Assembly (NCBI GenBank): GCA_910580015.1
Contig: CAJTVT010000017.1
Coordinates: 1-54,487, forward strand
From: an uncultured Lachnospiraceae bacterium
GTDB taxonomy: Bacteria > Bacillota > Clostridia > Lachnospirales > Lachnospiraceae
Length of the DNA stretch: 54,487 bases
Direction of reading: 5' to 3'
Shown here: positions 42,723 to 51,769 of the stretch, in pieces
Layout: each line of letters starts with the position of its first letter
Position numbering within the stretch: position 1 is the first letter of the stretch
Notes under the pieces: generated by a model
The model's input: the letters and a program-made list of their open reading frames with translations, nothing else
Databases searched by the model: none
What the model was told of the DNA's origin: nothing
Position numbers and translations under genes: made by a program

Positions 42723-43631
42723 ATGCAGATAGAGCGTTTGGTTCAGATGGTTTTTTATATCGTAAATCATGGACATGTTACAGCAAAACAATTATCCCGT
42801 CATTTTCATGTATCAACAAGAACCATATATCGCGATATTAACACTTTAACGATTGCTGGGATTCCCATATTATCTGCAAAGGGAACTGGGGGAGGCATCT
42901 CCTTAATGGACGGTTACACAATTGATAAATCCCTATTGTCAAAAGAGGAGCAACAAAGCCTCTTTCAAGGGTTGCAGATATTACAGGCTACAAAGTACCC
43001 TAATGCAGAGATGGCAATGAATAAAATTGGTGCTGTTTTCAGAAATGCCTTCGAATCTAAGTGGCTTGATGTTGATTTTTCATACTGGGGAAGTGAAGAA
43101 ACAGAAAAAATCAAAATCTCTGATTTACAACTGGCCATTCTCACCAAGCATGTTATCACGTTTTTCTACTTCAATTCTGAATTAAAGCAATCAGAAAGAA
43201 CGGTAGAACCTTTGCGGTTGGTTTTTAAATCCCATGCCTGGTATATCGTTGGATATTGCAGACGAAAAGAAGAACTCAGAATTTTTCGTCTATCTAGAAT
43301 AAAACATCTTCAGATTCTGCCGGATATTTTTGAACGTGAATTGCCTCCTGACTATTCATTGACATCTGAATGCAAAGTGGAGTGTCACATTCCCCATTTA
43401 AAATTAAAGTTTTCTCCCAAAATTGCACACAGACTATTCGATGAATTTCAGGAAGATCAAGTTTGCTTATGCGAGGATGGAAATTACTATGTGTCAGTTC
43501 CATTTGCGTTAAACAACTGGACCTTTCACTATCTTCTTTCTTTTGGCAAATATGTTGAGATCCTGGAACCAGAAGAAGCTCGGACTAGGTTTAAAGAACT
43601 GGCCACTGAAATTGTTAACATCTATACTTAA
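42723..43631 (+). CDS. YafY-type helix-turn-helix, WYL-domain regulator
   Basis: Encodes 302 residues from ATG 42723, eight bases after AAGGAG. N-terminal winged helix (HVTAKQLSRHFHVSTRTIYR, then DINTL). The WYL domain (about 135-215) has SHAWYIVGYCRRKEELRIFR in place of the W-Y-L core, and a WCX-like C-terminal extension follows. WYL proteins sense nucleotide or nucleic-acid ligands and often control defence or DNA-damage genes. Here it is followed at about 50 bases by a YciI-like gene, a frequent neighbour, so it probably regulates that gene. Confidence 0.9.
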   Translation: MQIERLVQMVFYIVNHGHVTAKQLSRHFHVSTRTIYRDINTLTIAGIPILSAKGTGGGISLMDGYTIDKSLLSKEEQQSLFQGLQILQATKYPNAEMAMNKIGAVFRNAFESKWLDVDFSYWGSEETEKIKISDLQLAILTKHVITFFYFNSELKQSERTVEPLRLVFKSHAWYIVGYCRRKEELRIFRLSRIKHLQILPDIFERELPPDYSLTSECKVECHIPHLKLKFSPKIAHRLFDEFQEDQVCLCEDGNYYVSVPFALNNWTFHYLLSFGKYVEILEPEEARTRFKELATEIVNIYT

Positions 43632-43661
43632 GCAGGTATAAGAGAGAATCCGAGAGTACAT
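43631..43661 (+). repeat. 31-base interspersed repeat, copy 1
   Basis: Same as 51197-51227 except for one base. It starts at the last base of the WYL stop codon (AGCAGGTATAAGAGAGAATC, then CGAGAGTACAT). Confidence 0.65.
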
Positions 43662-43684
43662 ACATTAAAATTGGAGGTGAGAAT

Positions 43685-43984
43685 TTGGAAAAGTGGTTGT
43701 ATGTAATGATTATCAAAAAAGGGAAAACTTATAACAAAGTCACCCAAGCTGTAATTACAAGACATGTGGAAAATCTGAGAAAATTGGATGCCCAAGGATA
43801 TCTAGAGCTTTGTGGTCCATGCAAAGGTTATCCTGGTGTTGCAGGCATGGTCATTTTTAAAACACAAAGCTATGAAGAAGCGGAAGAACTTTGCAAGTTG
43901 GAACCGCTTGTGGCTGAGGGGTATGCTACGTATACACTTGCATCCCTGCAAGTAGCCGACAAAGACAATAACTATTTGTTATAA
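43685..43984 (+). CDS. YciI-like dimeric alpha-beta barrel protein
   Basis: Encodes 99 residues with a TTG start after GGAGGTGA. The protein shows the YCII pattern: KWLYVMIIKKGKTYN start strand, a helix with HVENLRKLDAQGYLELCGPC, GMVIFKTQSYEEAEELCKLE and PLVAEGYATYTL. The conserved His (HVENL) and Pro-Leu-Val in YciI are kept. The enzyme activity is unproven in the family. It is co-transcribed with the WYL regulator. A 31-base repeat shared with 51197-51227 lies between the two genes. Confidence 0.85.
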   Translation: MEKWLYVMIIKKGKTYNKVTQAVITRHVENLRKLDAQGYLELCGPCKGYPGVAGMVIFKTQSYEEAEELCKLEPLVAEGYATYTLASLQVADKDNNYLL

Positions 43985-44172
43985 CACACTTTAATAAGAG
44001 CTATTTAAAACTGACTCTGGCGTTGAAACTTCACCGCAGATTTACAAAGTATAATCTTCCTATGATAACATGCAAAGATAAACTGTGGTGAACACTACAG
44101 TGATTGATGACAACATCGTAGATGGAAATTGGGACAAGTAAAATGTTGTGATATTCAACTGCCAGAGTATTG
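43985..44172. other. intergenic region without a recognised gene
   Basis: Short, broken frames only. The stretch before 44142 can be read as a Val-Val-Asn...Asp-Lys ending with no start, possibly a gene remnant. No terminator with a T tract is seen for either converging gene. Confidence 0.35.
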
Positions 44173-45876
44173 CTACTCTATAGCAGAAACAATCTGCACT
44201 TTGTTTCCACAAAAAGCAAATCCATATTTCTTTATTTTTTCTTTTGGAACTCCTTTCTCCATCAGGAGGGCGGCATATTGCCTCTGTTCTATCTGCTGTA
44301 ATGCTGCTTCTGCTGTCTGCTGCAAATCCTTTTCTTTCCTGGGTTGAAACACTTTAAATTCTAAAATCATTCCATCATCTTCTGGTCTTCTTGGTTCTAG
44401 CATCACATCATATCTGCCAAAACCACTTTCCCGGTTGGAGGTGAGAATATAACGATCTGCCAGCTCCACCATCAATCCCAATACAAACCCATGATAAAAT
44501 CTCTCTGGCTCCGATTTAGATGGCTCTTTTCCAGTATCAAAATAACTGAATACAGAGAATGCCACTCGATTCATATATTCATTCATCGCCTCAACATCAT
44601 TCAGACACAATGCCCGGATAAAATCATTATAGTCAGATTCTACTTTTCCAAACCATTTTCGAATCATACGCTCAAACATCACTTTAACTTCAAAATTCGT
44701 AAGTTCTAGTTCATAGCCTTGTTTCCATTGACCGAAGTCTGACATAGTATTCCAAAGAGTTTTCACTTTAAGATAACCACTAGCCAAAAGAAGACTAAAA
44801 ATTGCCTGATCCTCATTTTCCAGCAACTGATAGACCATCTGTTCTTCTATTTCAGTCTGAATACTTTCTCCCTTCAGCAATGTTTCAAAAGCTTCTTTTA
44901 TGTTCCTGCTTCCCTCCTGAACAAGTTTGCCCACAAGACTGTTAGAGCTTGTATTTGCCCAGTATGCATCTATTTTCCTTTTATCAAGGAAATTAATAAT
45001 TGACCATGGATTGTACAGTTCTTTTTTATCTCCAAATACAAAACCATCATACCATTTCTTCACCTGCATCTTCTGATCTGATAAACCAAATTCGTCCAAC
45101 GCTGCAAAGACTTCCTTCTCTGTAAATCCAAAACAATCGGAATATTTTTCAGAGGTAGATGTTACCACTTCAAGATTATTTAGATCGGAAAAGATAGATT
45201 CTTTGCTAACCCTCGTGATCCCCGTCATAATGGCTCGCTCCAAATATGGATTTGTCTTAAATGCAGAATTGAATAGACTGCGGATAAATGTTGAAATCTC
45301 ATGCCAATACCCATTTACAAAGGCCTCCTGCAAAGGCGTGTCATATTCATCTAAAAGAATAATGACTTTTTTTCTATAATAACGACACAAAAATTCACAT
45401 AAAGTTCCCAGCGCAGAAGTCGCCACATAATCCTCCATATCCGCAGATACTTTATGATAAAATCTTTTCTCTTTCTCTTTCAACAACTCCCCATCTAACA
45501 GAAATTCAAATCTATTGTACAAAGTCTCAATAATGTAACAAATTTTCTTCCTGGCTTCCTGAAAAGAAATCTCTTTTACATTGGCAAAACTAACACAAAT
45601 CACCGGATAACTGCCCTGCAATTGTCGGTATTTTTCTTCCTTCCAAATGGATAAACCTTCAAATAATTCTCCTTGCTTGGCATATTCTATAGAAAAAAAT
45701 TTCTCCATCATACTGATGTTCAAGGTCTTTCCAAATCTTCTGGGACGGGCAATCAGGGTTACTTCATCATTGGATTCCCACCACTTTCGTATAAAATCTG
45801 TCTTATCAATATAAAAATTGTTTGTCATTCTGACCGTGGCAAAATCCTGATGTCCGATTCCTACTGTTCTTGACAT
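44173..45876 (-). CDS. AAA-ATPase-like / PD-(D/E)XK nuclease-fold protein (DUF1703 type)
   Basis: Encodes 567 residues. N-terminal signature FYIDKTDFIRKWWESND, then a Walker A-like loop RPRRFGKT, Walker B VIILLDEYDTPLQE and the PYLERAIMTGITRVSKESIF motif of the AAA-ATPase_like family. The C-terminal end has RYDVMLEPR...DGMILEFKV, the D...ExK pattern of PDDEXK_9. Many paralogues occur per genome in anaerobic gut bacteria; their role is unknown. The gene stands alone with GGAGT before the ATG. A mobile or defence-related role is possible but is not shown. Confidence 0.88.
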   Translation of the reverse strand: MSRTVGIGHQDFATVRMTNNFYIDKTDFIRKWWESNDEVTLIARPRRFGKTLNISMMEKFFSIEYAKQGELFEGLSIWKEEKYRQLQGSYPVICVSFANVKEISFQEARKKICYIIETLYNRFEFLLDGELLKEKEKRFYHKVSADMEDYVATSALGTLCEFLCRYYRKKVIILLDEYDTPLQEAFVNGYWHEISTFIRSLFNSAFKTNPYLERAIMTGITRVSKESIFSDLNNLEVVTSTSEKYSDCFGFTEKEVFAALDEFGLSDQKMQVKKWYDGFVFGDKKELYNPWSIINFLDKRKIDAYWANTSSNSLVGKLVQEGSRNIKEAFETLLKGESIQTEIEEQMVYQLLENEDQAIFSLLLASGYLKVKTLWNTMSDFGQWKQGYELELTNFEVKVMFERMIRKWFGKVESDYNDFIRALCLNDVEAMNEYMNRVAFSVFSYFDTGKEPSKSEPERFYHGFVLGLMVELADRYILTSNRESGFGRYDVMLEPRRPEDDGMILEFKVFQPRKEKDLQQTAEAALQQIEQRQYAALLMEKGVPKEKIKKYGFAFCGNKVQIVSAIE

Positions 45877-45989
45877 AATACTCCATCCCTTCTCAATCGT
45901 ATCTTTCCTTCAAACACCATTTTTATTTTACTGTATTTCCTGGCCAAATGCAAACAAAACAAAGGGCTCACTTTTGACACTTCTATATG

Positions 45990-46031
45990 TTTTTGCAAAG
46001 CCTTGCAGCAACGAACAAGGCTTTGCAAAAA
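45990..46031 (-). terminator. terminator of the aspS-gatCAB operon
   Basis: Perfect 16-base stem (TTTTTGCAAAGCCTTG with CAAGGCTTTGCAAAAA), 10-base loop, directly after the gatB stop. Confidence 0.85.
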
Positions 46032-46034
46032 ACA

Positions 46035-47465
46035 TCACAACATCTCTTTTAATATCTGATTCACCATTCCTGGATTTGCCTTCCCCTTCATGGCTTTCAT
46101 GGTCTGTCCCACCAAAAATCCCAACGCTTTTTCTTTTCCCCCCTGATAATCTGCAACCGACTGGGGGTTCTCCTTTATCACTCTGCAAATCGTTTCTCGG
46201 ATGGCTCCCTCGTCATGGACGGTTTTCAGGCCGTGTTCCTGTACATACTGCTCTGGATCCATATTCTTTGCAAACACTTTTTCAAATACTTCCTTGGCCA
46301 CTGTGCCATTGATCGTCCCAGCGTCTGCAAGCGCAATCAATTTGGCAAGATGTTCTGGTGCAAAGGAGAGTTCCTCCGGCTCCATCTCATGTTCTCTCAA
46401 TAACCGCATAGTCTCGCCCATCAACCAGTTGGACACTTTTTTCGGCATTTTACATAACGCTACTGTGGCTTCAAACAAGTCTGCTAGCTTCTTGGAACTT
46501 GTCAAAATTTTGGCATCATATTCTGGCAGTCCAAATTCTGAGACATACCGCTTTTGTTTTTCATCGCGCAATTCTGGCTGGCTGTCTTTGATTTGCTGCA
46601 CCCACTGGTCACTGATGACAATGGGAACTAAATCTGGCTCAGGAAAATAGCGGTAATCTTGGGCGTCCTCCTTGGAACGCATCGTATAGGAATATCCTTC
46701 TTCATCATTCCAACGCCTGGTCTCCTGCACAACTTTTCCACCAGATTCCAGCAGATCTATCTGACGAGCTGTTTCTGCCTCTATCGCCCTGGCAATCGCT
46801 TTCAAGGAACCGATATTTTTCATCTCGGTCCGAGTGCCAAATTCCTGACTTCCTTCTTCTCGCACAGACAGATTTACGTCTGCCCGCATGGAACCTTCTT
46901 GCATTTTGCAATCGGAAGCTCCCAGATACTGGATCATCATCCGCAGCTTATCCAGATAAGCAATGACCTCTTTTGCAGATCGCATATCTGGCTCAGATAC
47001 AATCTCAATCAGAGGCACACCGGAACGGTTGTAGTCTACCAAAGACACTGCCTCCCAGTCGTCGTGCACCAGTTTTCCGGCGTCCTCCTCCATATGAATC
47101 TCATGGATGCCAATGGTTTTTTTCCCTTCTTCTGTCTCAATCTCAATCCCGCCATCATAGCAGATCGGCAAATAGAGTTGTGAAATCTGGTAATTTTGGG
47201 GATTATCTGGGTAAAAATAATTTTTCCGGTCAAATTTGCAATATTGATGGATCTTGCAATTTGCTGCTAACCCTACTGCCATGGCATATTCTACTACCTT
47301 CTTATTTAATACCGGAAGGGAACCTGGCATTCCAGTACACACTGGACAGGTATGGGTGTTGGGCGCACTTCCAAAGGCAGTGGAGCAGGCACAGAAGATC
47401 TTCGTTTTTGTTGCAAGCTCTACATGGACTTCCAGCCCTATGACAGTTTCATATTTTTTACTCAT
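46035..47465 (-). CDS. gatB: Asp-tRNA(Asn)/Glu-tRNA(Gln) amidotransferase subunit B
   Basis: Encodes 476 residues, the usual length. GatB binds the misacylated tRNA and activates its side chain with ATP. Signatures: VIGLEVHVELATKTKIFCAC, NYFYPDNPQNYQISQ, MQEGSMRADVNLSVR and the C-terminal tRNA-binding YqeY-like helix bundle (GGKEKALGFLVGQTMKAMKG). GGAGAG precedes the ATG. It is the last gene of the aspS-gatC-gatA-gatB operon, 15 bases after gatA and followed by a strong terminator. Confidence 0.98.
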   Translation of the reverse strand: MSKKYETVIGLEVHVELATKTKIFCACSTAFGSAPNTHTCPVCTGMPGSLPVLNKKVVEYAMAVGLAANCKIHQYCKFDRKNYFYPDNPQNYQISQLYLPICYDGGIEIETEEGKKTIGIHEIHMEEDAGKLVHDDWEAVSLVDYNRSGVPLIEIVSEPDMRSAKEVIAYLDKLRMMIQYLGASDCKMQEGSMRADVNLSVREEGSQEFGTRTEMKNIGSLKAIARAIEAETARQIDLLESGGKVVQETRRWNDEEGYSYTMRSKEDAQDYRYFPEPDLVPIVISDQWVQQIKDSQPELRDEKQKRYVSEFGLPEYDAKILTSSKKLADLFEATVALCKMPKKVSNWLMGETMRLLREHEMEPEELSFAPEHLAKLIALADAGTINGTVAKEVFEKVFAKNMDPEQYVQEHGLKTVHDEGAIRETICRVIKENPQSVADYQGGKEKALGFLVGQTMKAMKGKANPGMVNQILKEML

Positions 47466-47480
47466 TTTCGACTCTCCTCT

Positions 47481-48938
47481 CTACGCCATAGGGCAGTGTT
47501 GGTATGGTCTAGTCTGCTCATAGGCATATGCCGCCTGAATGATTTTTTTCTCCTGAAAACAATCTCCGATAAGTTGTAAGCTAATCGGCAACCCTTTGGC
47601 GTCCAAACCACAGGGAACGCTGATTCCAGGAAGTCCCGCAAGATTTACGGAAACCGTATAGATATCTCCCAGATACATTTTTAGTGGATCACACAGGGAA
47701 TCTCCTATCTTTGGCGCTGTAGTCGGTGCGACAGGTCCTAAAATCACATCATATTTCTCAAATGCCTTGTCAAATGCCTGTTTTATCAATGCTTTTGTCC
47801 GCAGAGCTTTCAGATAATAGGCATCGTAATACCCAGAACTTAATACGAAAGAACCCAGCATAATCCGACGTTTCACCTCTGTTCCAAATCCTTCCGAACG
47901 AGACTTCTTATACATATTGTGAAGTCCTTCGTATTCTTTGGTCCGATAGCCATATTTTACACCGTCAAACCGTTCTAAATTGGAACTTGCCTCGGCTGCT
48001 GCAATGACATAATAGGCTGGAATAGCGTAATCCACCAGGCTTAAATCAAATTCCTCCACCATGGCGCCGCGCTCTTTTAGGACTTTTGCTGCTGCAAGAA
48101 TGGCCTCTTTCACCTCTTCCTCTAGCCCTTGACCTAGATAATCTCCAGGTATACCAATTTTCATTCCCTTTACATCATCCACCAATGCATGGGTAAAATC
48201 GGTGTCCTTGCGCTTCATGGAAGTGGAATCTTTCTGGTCATAGGAAGTGATAACTTCTAAAATTGCAGCGCAGTCCGTCACATCCTTTGCGATGGGGCCA
48301 ATCTGATCCAGGGAGGATCCATAAGCAATCAGCCCATAACGGGAAACAGTTCCATAGGTGGGTTTCAGACCTGTCACACCACAGTAAGAGCTGGGCTGTC
48401 GGATGGACCCTCCCGTATCGGATCCTAGTGCAAAAGATACTTCCTCGGCAGCCACTGCTGCACAGCTTCCCCCTGAGGAACCTCCAGGAACATGTTCCAG
48501 ATTCCACGGATTTCTTGTAACCCCATACGCAGAAGTCTCCGTAGTGCTTCCCATGGCAAACTCGTCCATGTTGGTTTTCCCAACAATAACAGCGCCTGCC
48601 TTTTCCAAATTTTGTACTGCCTGTGCCGTGTAAGTGGGAATAAAATTATACAGTATCTTTGAGCTGCAAGTCGTAAGCATTCCTTTTGTGCACAAATTAT
48701 CCTTGATGGCCACAGGAACGCCTGCCAGCGGGCCCATGAGGCTGCCCTCCATAATCTTTTTTTGAACCTCCCTGGCACGCTCCAAAGCGCCCTCCCGATC
48801 TATCGTCACAAAACTGTGGACCTGATTCTCTGTTCGATCGATGGCGTCAAATGCTTCCAAGGCTGCTTCTTCTGCCGTTACTTCTCCAGCTCTGATTTTG
48901 TTCCCCAGCTCCACCGCTGTCAATGATAAAAGTTTCAT
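47481..48938 (-). CDS. gatA: Asp-tRNA(Asn)/Glu-tRNA(Gln) amidotransferase subunit A
   Basis: Encodes 485 residues. This amidase subunit releases ammonia from glutamine. The Ser-cisSer-Lys triad is visible: Lys in GVPVAIKDNLCTKG, and both Ser residues in VPGGSSGGSCAAVAA and GSDTGGSIRQPSSYCG. GGAGGTG lies before the ATG. It is 11 bases after gatC and 15 before gatB. It channels ammonia to GatB. Confidence 0.98.
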   Translation of the reverse strand: MKLLSLTAVELGNKIRAGEVTAEEAALEAFDAIDRTENQVHSFVTIDREGALERAREVQKKIMEGSLMGPLAGVPVAIKDNLCTKGMLTTCSSKILYNFIPTYTAQAVQNLEKAGAVIVGKTNMDEFAMGSTTETSAYGVTRNPWNLEHVPGGSSGGSCAAVAAEEVSFALGSDTGGSIRQPSSYCGVTGLKPTYGTVSRYGLIAYGSSLDQIGPIAKDVTDCAAILEVITSYDQKDSTSMKRKDTDFTHALVDDVKGMKIGIPGDYLGQGLEEEVKEAILAAAKVLKERGAMVEEFDLSLVDYAIPAYYVIAAAEASSNLERFDGVKYGYRTKEYEGLHNMYKKSRSEGFGTEVKRRIMLGSFVLSSGYYDAYYLKALRTKALIKQAFDKAFEKYDVILGPVAPTTAPKIGDSLCDPLKMYLGDIYTVSVNLAGLPGISVPCGLDAKGLPISLQLIGDCFQEKKIIQAAYAYEQTRPYQHCPMA

Positions 48939-48949
48939 CCTGCACCTCC

Positions 48950-49270
48950 TTACTGGTCTACGGTCTTTGGAACCACAAAAGCCTGATCCCTTCGCTCTGG
49001 CGCATTTGCAAGGGCATCCTCCCTGCCATCGCCGTTTCTCACTTCATCTTCACGAAACACATTGCTCACTGAAAAAATATGAGACATCGGCTCCACCCCT
49101 GATGTGTCAAGCTCATTTAATTTGTCCACATAATCCAACATACGCTCCATATCCTTTTTTGCCGCCTGCTTTTCCTCCTCTGACAGCTCCAATTTGGCCA
49201 GTATTCCCACGTATTCCATGGTCTCATCCGAAATCACATTTTGACCTGTTTCTTTCTGTTTTATTTCCAC
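48950..49270 (-). CDS. gatC: Asp-tRNA(Asn)/Glu-tRNA(Gln) amidotransferase subunit C
   Basis: Encodes 106 residues with a GTG start after AAGGAGG. GatC wraps around GatA and stabilises the GatA-GatB contact. The N-terminal helices (YVGILAKLELSEEEKQAAKK, MLDYVDKLNELDTSGV) and the PMSHIF...FREDEVRNGD segment are diagnostic. It lies 24 bases after aspS and 11 before gatA. Confidence 0.95.
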   Translation of the reverse strand: MEIKQKETGQNVISDETMEYVGILAKLELSEEEKQAAKKDMERMLDYVDKLNELDTSGVEPMSHIFSVSNVFREDEVRNGDGREDALANAPERRDQAFVVPKTVDQ

Positions 49271-49294
49271 TGTCCATTTCCTCCTTATTTATCC

Positions 49295-51040
49295 TCAGTC
49301 ACGCACCTTTATATGCACTTCCCGAAGCTGCTGCTCTGTCACGTCACCTGGTGCATGACACATTAAGTCTTGGGCGTTTCCGTTCATTGGAAATGCGATG
49401 ACTTCTCGGATGTTTTCCTCCTTTTGCAGCAGCATCAACATACGATCAATCCCTGGCGCCATGCCCGCATGTGGTGGCGCTCCATACTGAAATGCCTGAT
49501 ACAGTGCTCCAAATTTCTGTTTCACTTCTTCTTTTTCATAACCTGCAATTTCAAAAGCCCGCTCCATGATTTGCAGATCGTGGTTTCGGACCGCGCCAGA
49601 GGATAATTCCACACCGTTGCACACAATATCATACTGGTACGCTAGCACATCCAACGGATCTTGCGTATTCAATGCTTCCAGGCCTCCCTGGGGCATGGAG
49701 AAAGGGTTGTGTGTAAATCTGATCTGCTTCGTCTGAGGATCCCGCTCGAACATGGGAAAATCATTGATATAGCAGAATCGAAACGCGTCTTTCTCCAGCA
49801 AATCTAATTTTTCTCCTAGCTCTGTGCGGATCATGCCTGCATAATATGCCGCTCTTGCCTCTCTGTCCGCCATAAAGAAAATGGTGTCTCCTGCCTGTAG
49901 ATCTGCAAGTTCTCGAAATACTGGCTTTAACTCTTCTGGGATAAACTTGTCAATGGGTCCTTTATAGCTTCCATCTTCCATGACCTCCAGATACCCCAGC
50001 CCACCCATGCCGATTCCAGTGGCAAATTTCAATAATTTCTCATGAAAACCCTTGGACATTTCGGCGTGTACCCGGATGGCGCGAACTGTCTTTCCTAGAA
50101 ATGGCTGAAAGCTGCATTTCTGGAAAAATTCTGTCACATCCAGAATACGCAGAGGATTTCTAAGATCTGGCTTATCTGTGCCAAATTCCAACATGGCTTG
50201 CTGATAGCTGATCACTGGGAAAGGCGCTTTTGTCACGCTACTTCCCTCTGGGGCAAATTTTTGAAAGACTGCCTCTAGCACGTTCTCTCCCACCTGAAAT
50301 ACTTCCTCCTGGTCTGCAAAACTCATCTCAAAATCAAGCTGATAAAATTCTCCTGGAGAGCGATCCGCCCTGGCATCCTCATCCCGAAAGCAGGGAGCAA
50401 TCTGAAAATATTTGTCAAACCCTGATACCATAAGTAGCTGCTTATACTGCTGTGGCGCCTGGGGAAGTGCATAAAACTTTCCTTTGTATTTGCGAGAGGG
50501 CACGATATAATCTCTTGCTCCTTCTGGTGAGGACGCACACAGAATTGGTGTCTGGATTTCCACAAATCCCAGCTCTGTCATTTTCTGCCTTAAAAACGAG
50601 ATGACTTTGGAGCGGAATAAGATATTGTCCTTGACTTTCTGGTTTCTCAAGTCCAAGTAACGGTATTTCAGACGCACGTCCTCCCGCACCTCCCGACTGG
50701 TCATCACTTCAAAGGGAAGAGGGGCGTAAACCTCTCCTAAAATCCGAATCTCCTTTGCATCTAGTTCGATGGTTCCAGTGGGGATCTTAGGGTTGTAAGT
50801 TTCCTCATCCCTTTTTTCAATGATTCCCTGGATAGATATGGATTGTTCTCTTCGGATTCCTTCCAACAGCTTTCCATCTCGGATTACCACCTGCAACACT
50901 GCATACATATCTCTCAGATCCACAAACGACACTCCCCCGTGATCCCGGATATTCTGTACCCAACCTGCCACACGAATCGTCTTTCCAATATCGGTTTCAC
51001 CTATTTGTTCCAATGTAACGTCTCTGTAACTGCTGCTCAT
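49295..51040 (-). CDS. aspS: aspartyl-tRNA synthetase, probably non-discriminating
   Basis: Encodes 581 residues, the bacterial type with an insertion (GAD) domain. N-terminal OB fold (VAGWVQNIRDHGGVSFVDLR), class II motif 2 (FRDEDARADRSPGEFYQLDFE) and motif 3 (GMAPGIDRMLMLL). Co-transcription with gatCAB suggests that it charges both tRNA-Asp and tRNA-Asn, the Asp-tRNA-Asn then being amidated by GatCAB. GGAGTG precedes the ATG. A T-box leader controls it. Key discriminating residues were not compared against an alignment. Confidence 0.96.
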   Translation of the reverse strand: MSSSYRDVTLEQIGETDIGKTIRVAGWVQNIRDHGGVSFVDLRDMYAVLQVVIRDGKLLEGIRREQSISIQGIIEKRDEETYNPKIPTGTIELDAKEIRILGEVYAPLPFEVMTSREVREDVRLKYRYLDLRNQKVKDNILFRSKVISFLRQKMTELGFVEIQTPILCASSPEGARDYIVPSRKYKGKFYALPQAPQQYKQLLMVSGFDKYFQIAPCFRDEDARADRSPGEFYQLDFEMSFADQEEVFQVGENVLEAVFQKFAPEGSSVTKAPFPVISYQQAMLEFGTDKPDLRNPLRILDVTEFFQKCSFQPFLGKTVRAIRVHAEMSKGFHEKLLKFATGIGMGGLGYLEVMEDGSYKGPIDKFIPEELKPVFRELADLQAGDTIFFMADREARAAYYAGMIRTELGEKLDLLEKDAFRFCYINDFPMFERDPQTKQIRFTHNPFSMPQGGLEALNTQDPLDVLAYQYDIVCNGVELSSGAVRNHDLQIMERAFEIAGYEKEEVKQKFGALYQAFQYGAPPHAGMAPGIDRMLMLLQKEENIREVIAFPMNGNAQDLMCHAPGDVTEQQLREVHIKVRD

Positions 51041-51104
51041 AATGATTCACTCCTTTTCCAGATAATGTACGCTCGAATTCTCTTTGTGCCTGATTTTGCG
51101 AGAA

Positions 51105-51187
51105 GATTTTTTGTCAGATGTGCACAAATTCAGGAGGCGTACCTGGATGGTACGTTGATTAAATTTGTATGCATTTGACGGAAAATC
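51105..51187. repeat. long imperfect palindrome between T-box and aspS
   Basis: Arms 51105-51143 and 51149-51187 are complementary at about 70 percent of positions (GATTTTTTGTCAGATG against CATTTGACGGAAAATC; GCGTACC against GGTACGT), loop of 5 bases. It lies between the T-box terminator and the aspS ATG, within the mRNA leader. It could be a small inserted palindromic repeat or an RNA structure. Confidence 0.6.
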
Positions 51188-51196
51188 AGCGGTAAA

Positions 51197-51227
51197 AGCA
51201 GGTATAAGAGAGATTCCGAGAGTACAT
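51197..51227 (+). repeat. 31-base interspersed repeat, copy 2
   Basis: Matches 43631-43661 at 30 of 31 positions (AGCAGGTATAAGAGAGATTC, then CGAGAGTACAT), in the same orientation on the plus strand. Confidence 0.65.
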
Positions 51228-51293
51228 GATAGAGTATTCCGGGAAAAACGTTTGCCTTGAAAATATCCGCTCATAGGCGAGTCGTTTTCGACA

Positions 51294-51655
51294 GCAAAAA
51301 GCCCCGGAATACGTTTCATAGTATTCCGGGGCGAATAAACTGATTATCCGCGGTACCACCCGCATTGAGAAAGAATTATGGCCTAACTTGGGTTTCTTAC
51401 TACATTCCGCCCTGTCAGGAATCCTTTCCCCACTCTTATGCGTAACGTGCATGGACGTACTGACCTACCTTCTGCCATCTATCACGTGTATTGACCATCG
51501 GATGAATGTCAAATGGTCACTACACTAGCTGCAGAGATTCAACCAGTCTGCTCCAGAGTGTTCCCTTTATTTTCTCCTCCCAACGGCGCTCTCAGTCGGT
51601 GACGCCGTATTCCTGTCGGTCTCTGAAAACAAGAGTCTCCTTCATCGCTTTACCT
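51294..51655 (-). promoter_or_regulatory. T-box leader of aspS-gatCAB, with Asn/Glu overlapping specifier candidate
   Basis: On the minus strand the highly conserved T-box sequence GGGTGGTACCGCG is at 51349-51361. It is followed by a terminator (12-base perfect stem, 51301-51312 with 51321-51332, loop of 8) and a run of five Ts. Upstream is a stem I region of about 110 bases with an AGAGA-type bulge and a GC-rich distal arm. The 3' strand of stem I has GGGAACACTCT; its GAAC (51560-51563) contains overlapping GAA (Glu) and AAC (Asn) codons. No GAC (Asp) stands in that position. Uncharged tRNA would stabilise the antiterminator and switch the operon on. Confidence 0.9.
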
Positions 51656-51678
51656 TGCTAATAACTTTGTTGTTGAAC

Positions 51679-51707
51679 ATCATAGCACGGTTTTTGTGTT
51701 TTGGCAA
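51679..51707 (-). promoter_or_regulatory. promoter of the T-box-aspS-gatCAB transcript
   Basis: Minus-strand TTGCCA (51702-51707) and TATGAT (51679-51684), 17 bases apart, immediately upstream of the T-box stem I. Confidence 0.7.
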
Positions 51708-51769
51708 GGGTTTTTCCATGTTTTTTATATTTCAAAATAGTCTTTGACTCATCCACCATTGATTCAATT

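Noticed and set aside
51047..51319. 90-residue minus-strand frame between the T-box and aspS
   Set aside because: It begins inside the T-box terminator and reads through the palindrome and repeat. It has no ribosome binding site and no protein-like pattern.
51186..51452. 88-residue minus-strand frame in the T-box
   Set aside because: It covers the conserved T-box and terminator, which are RNA elements.
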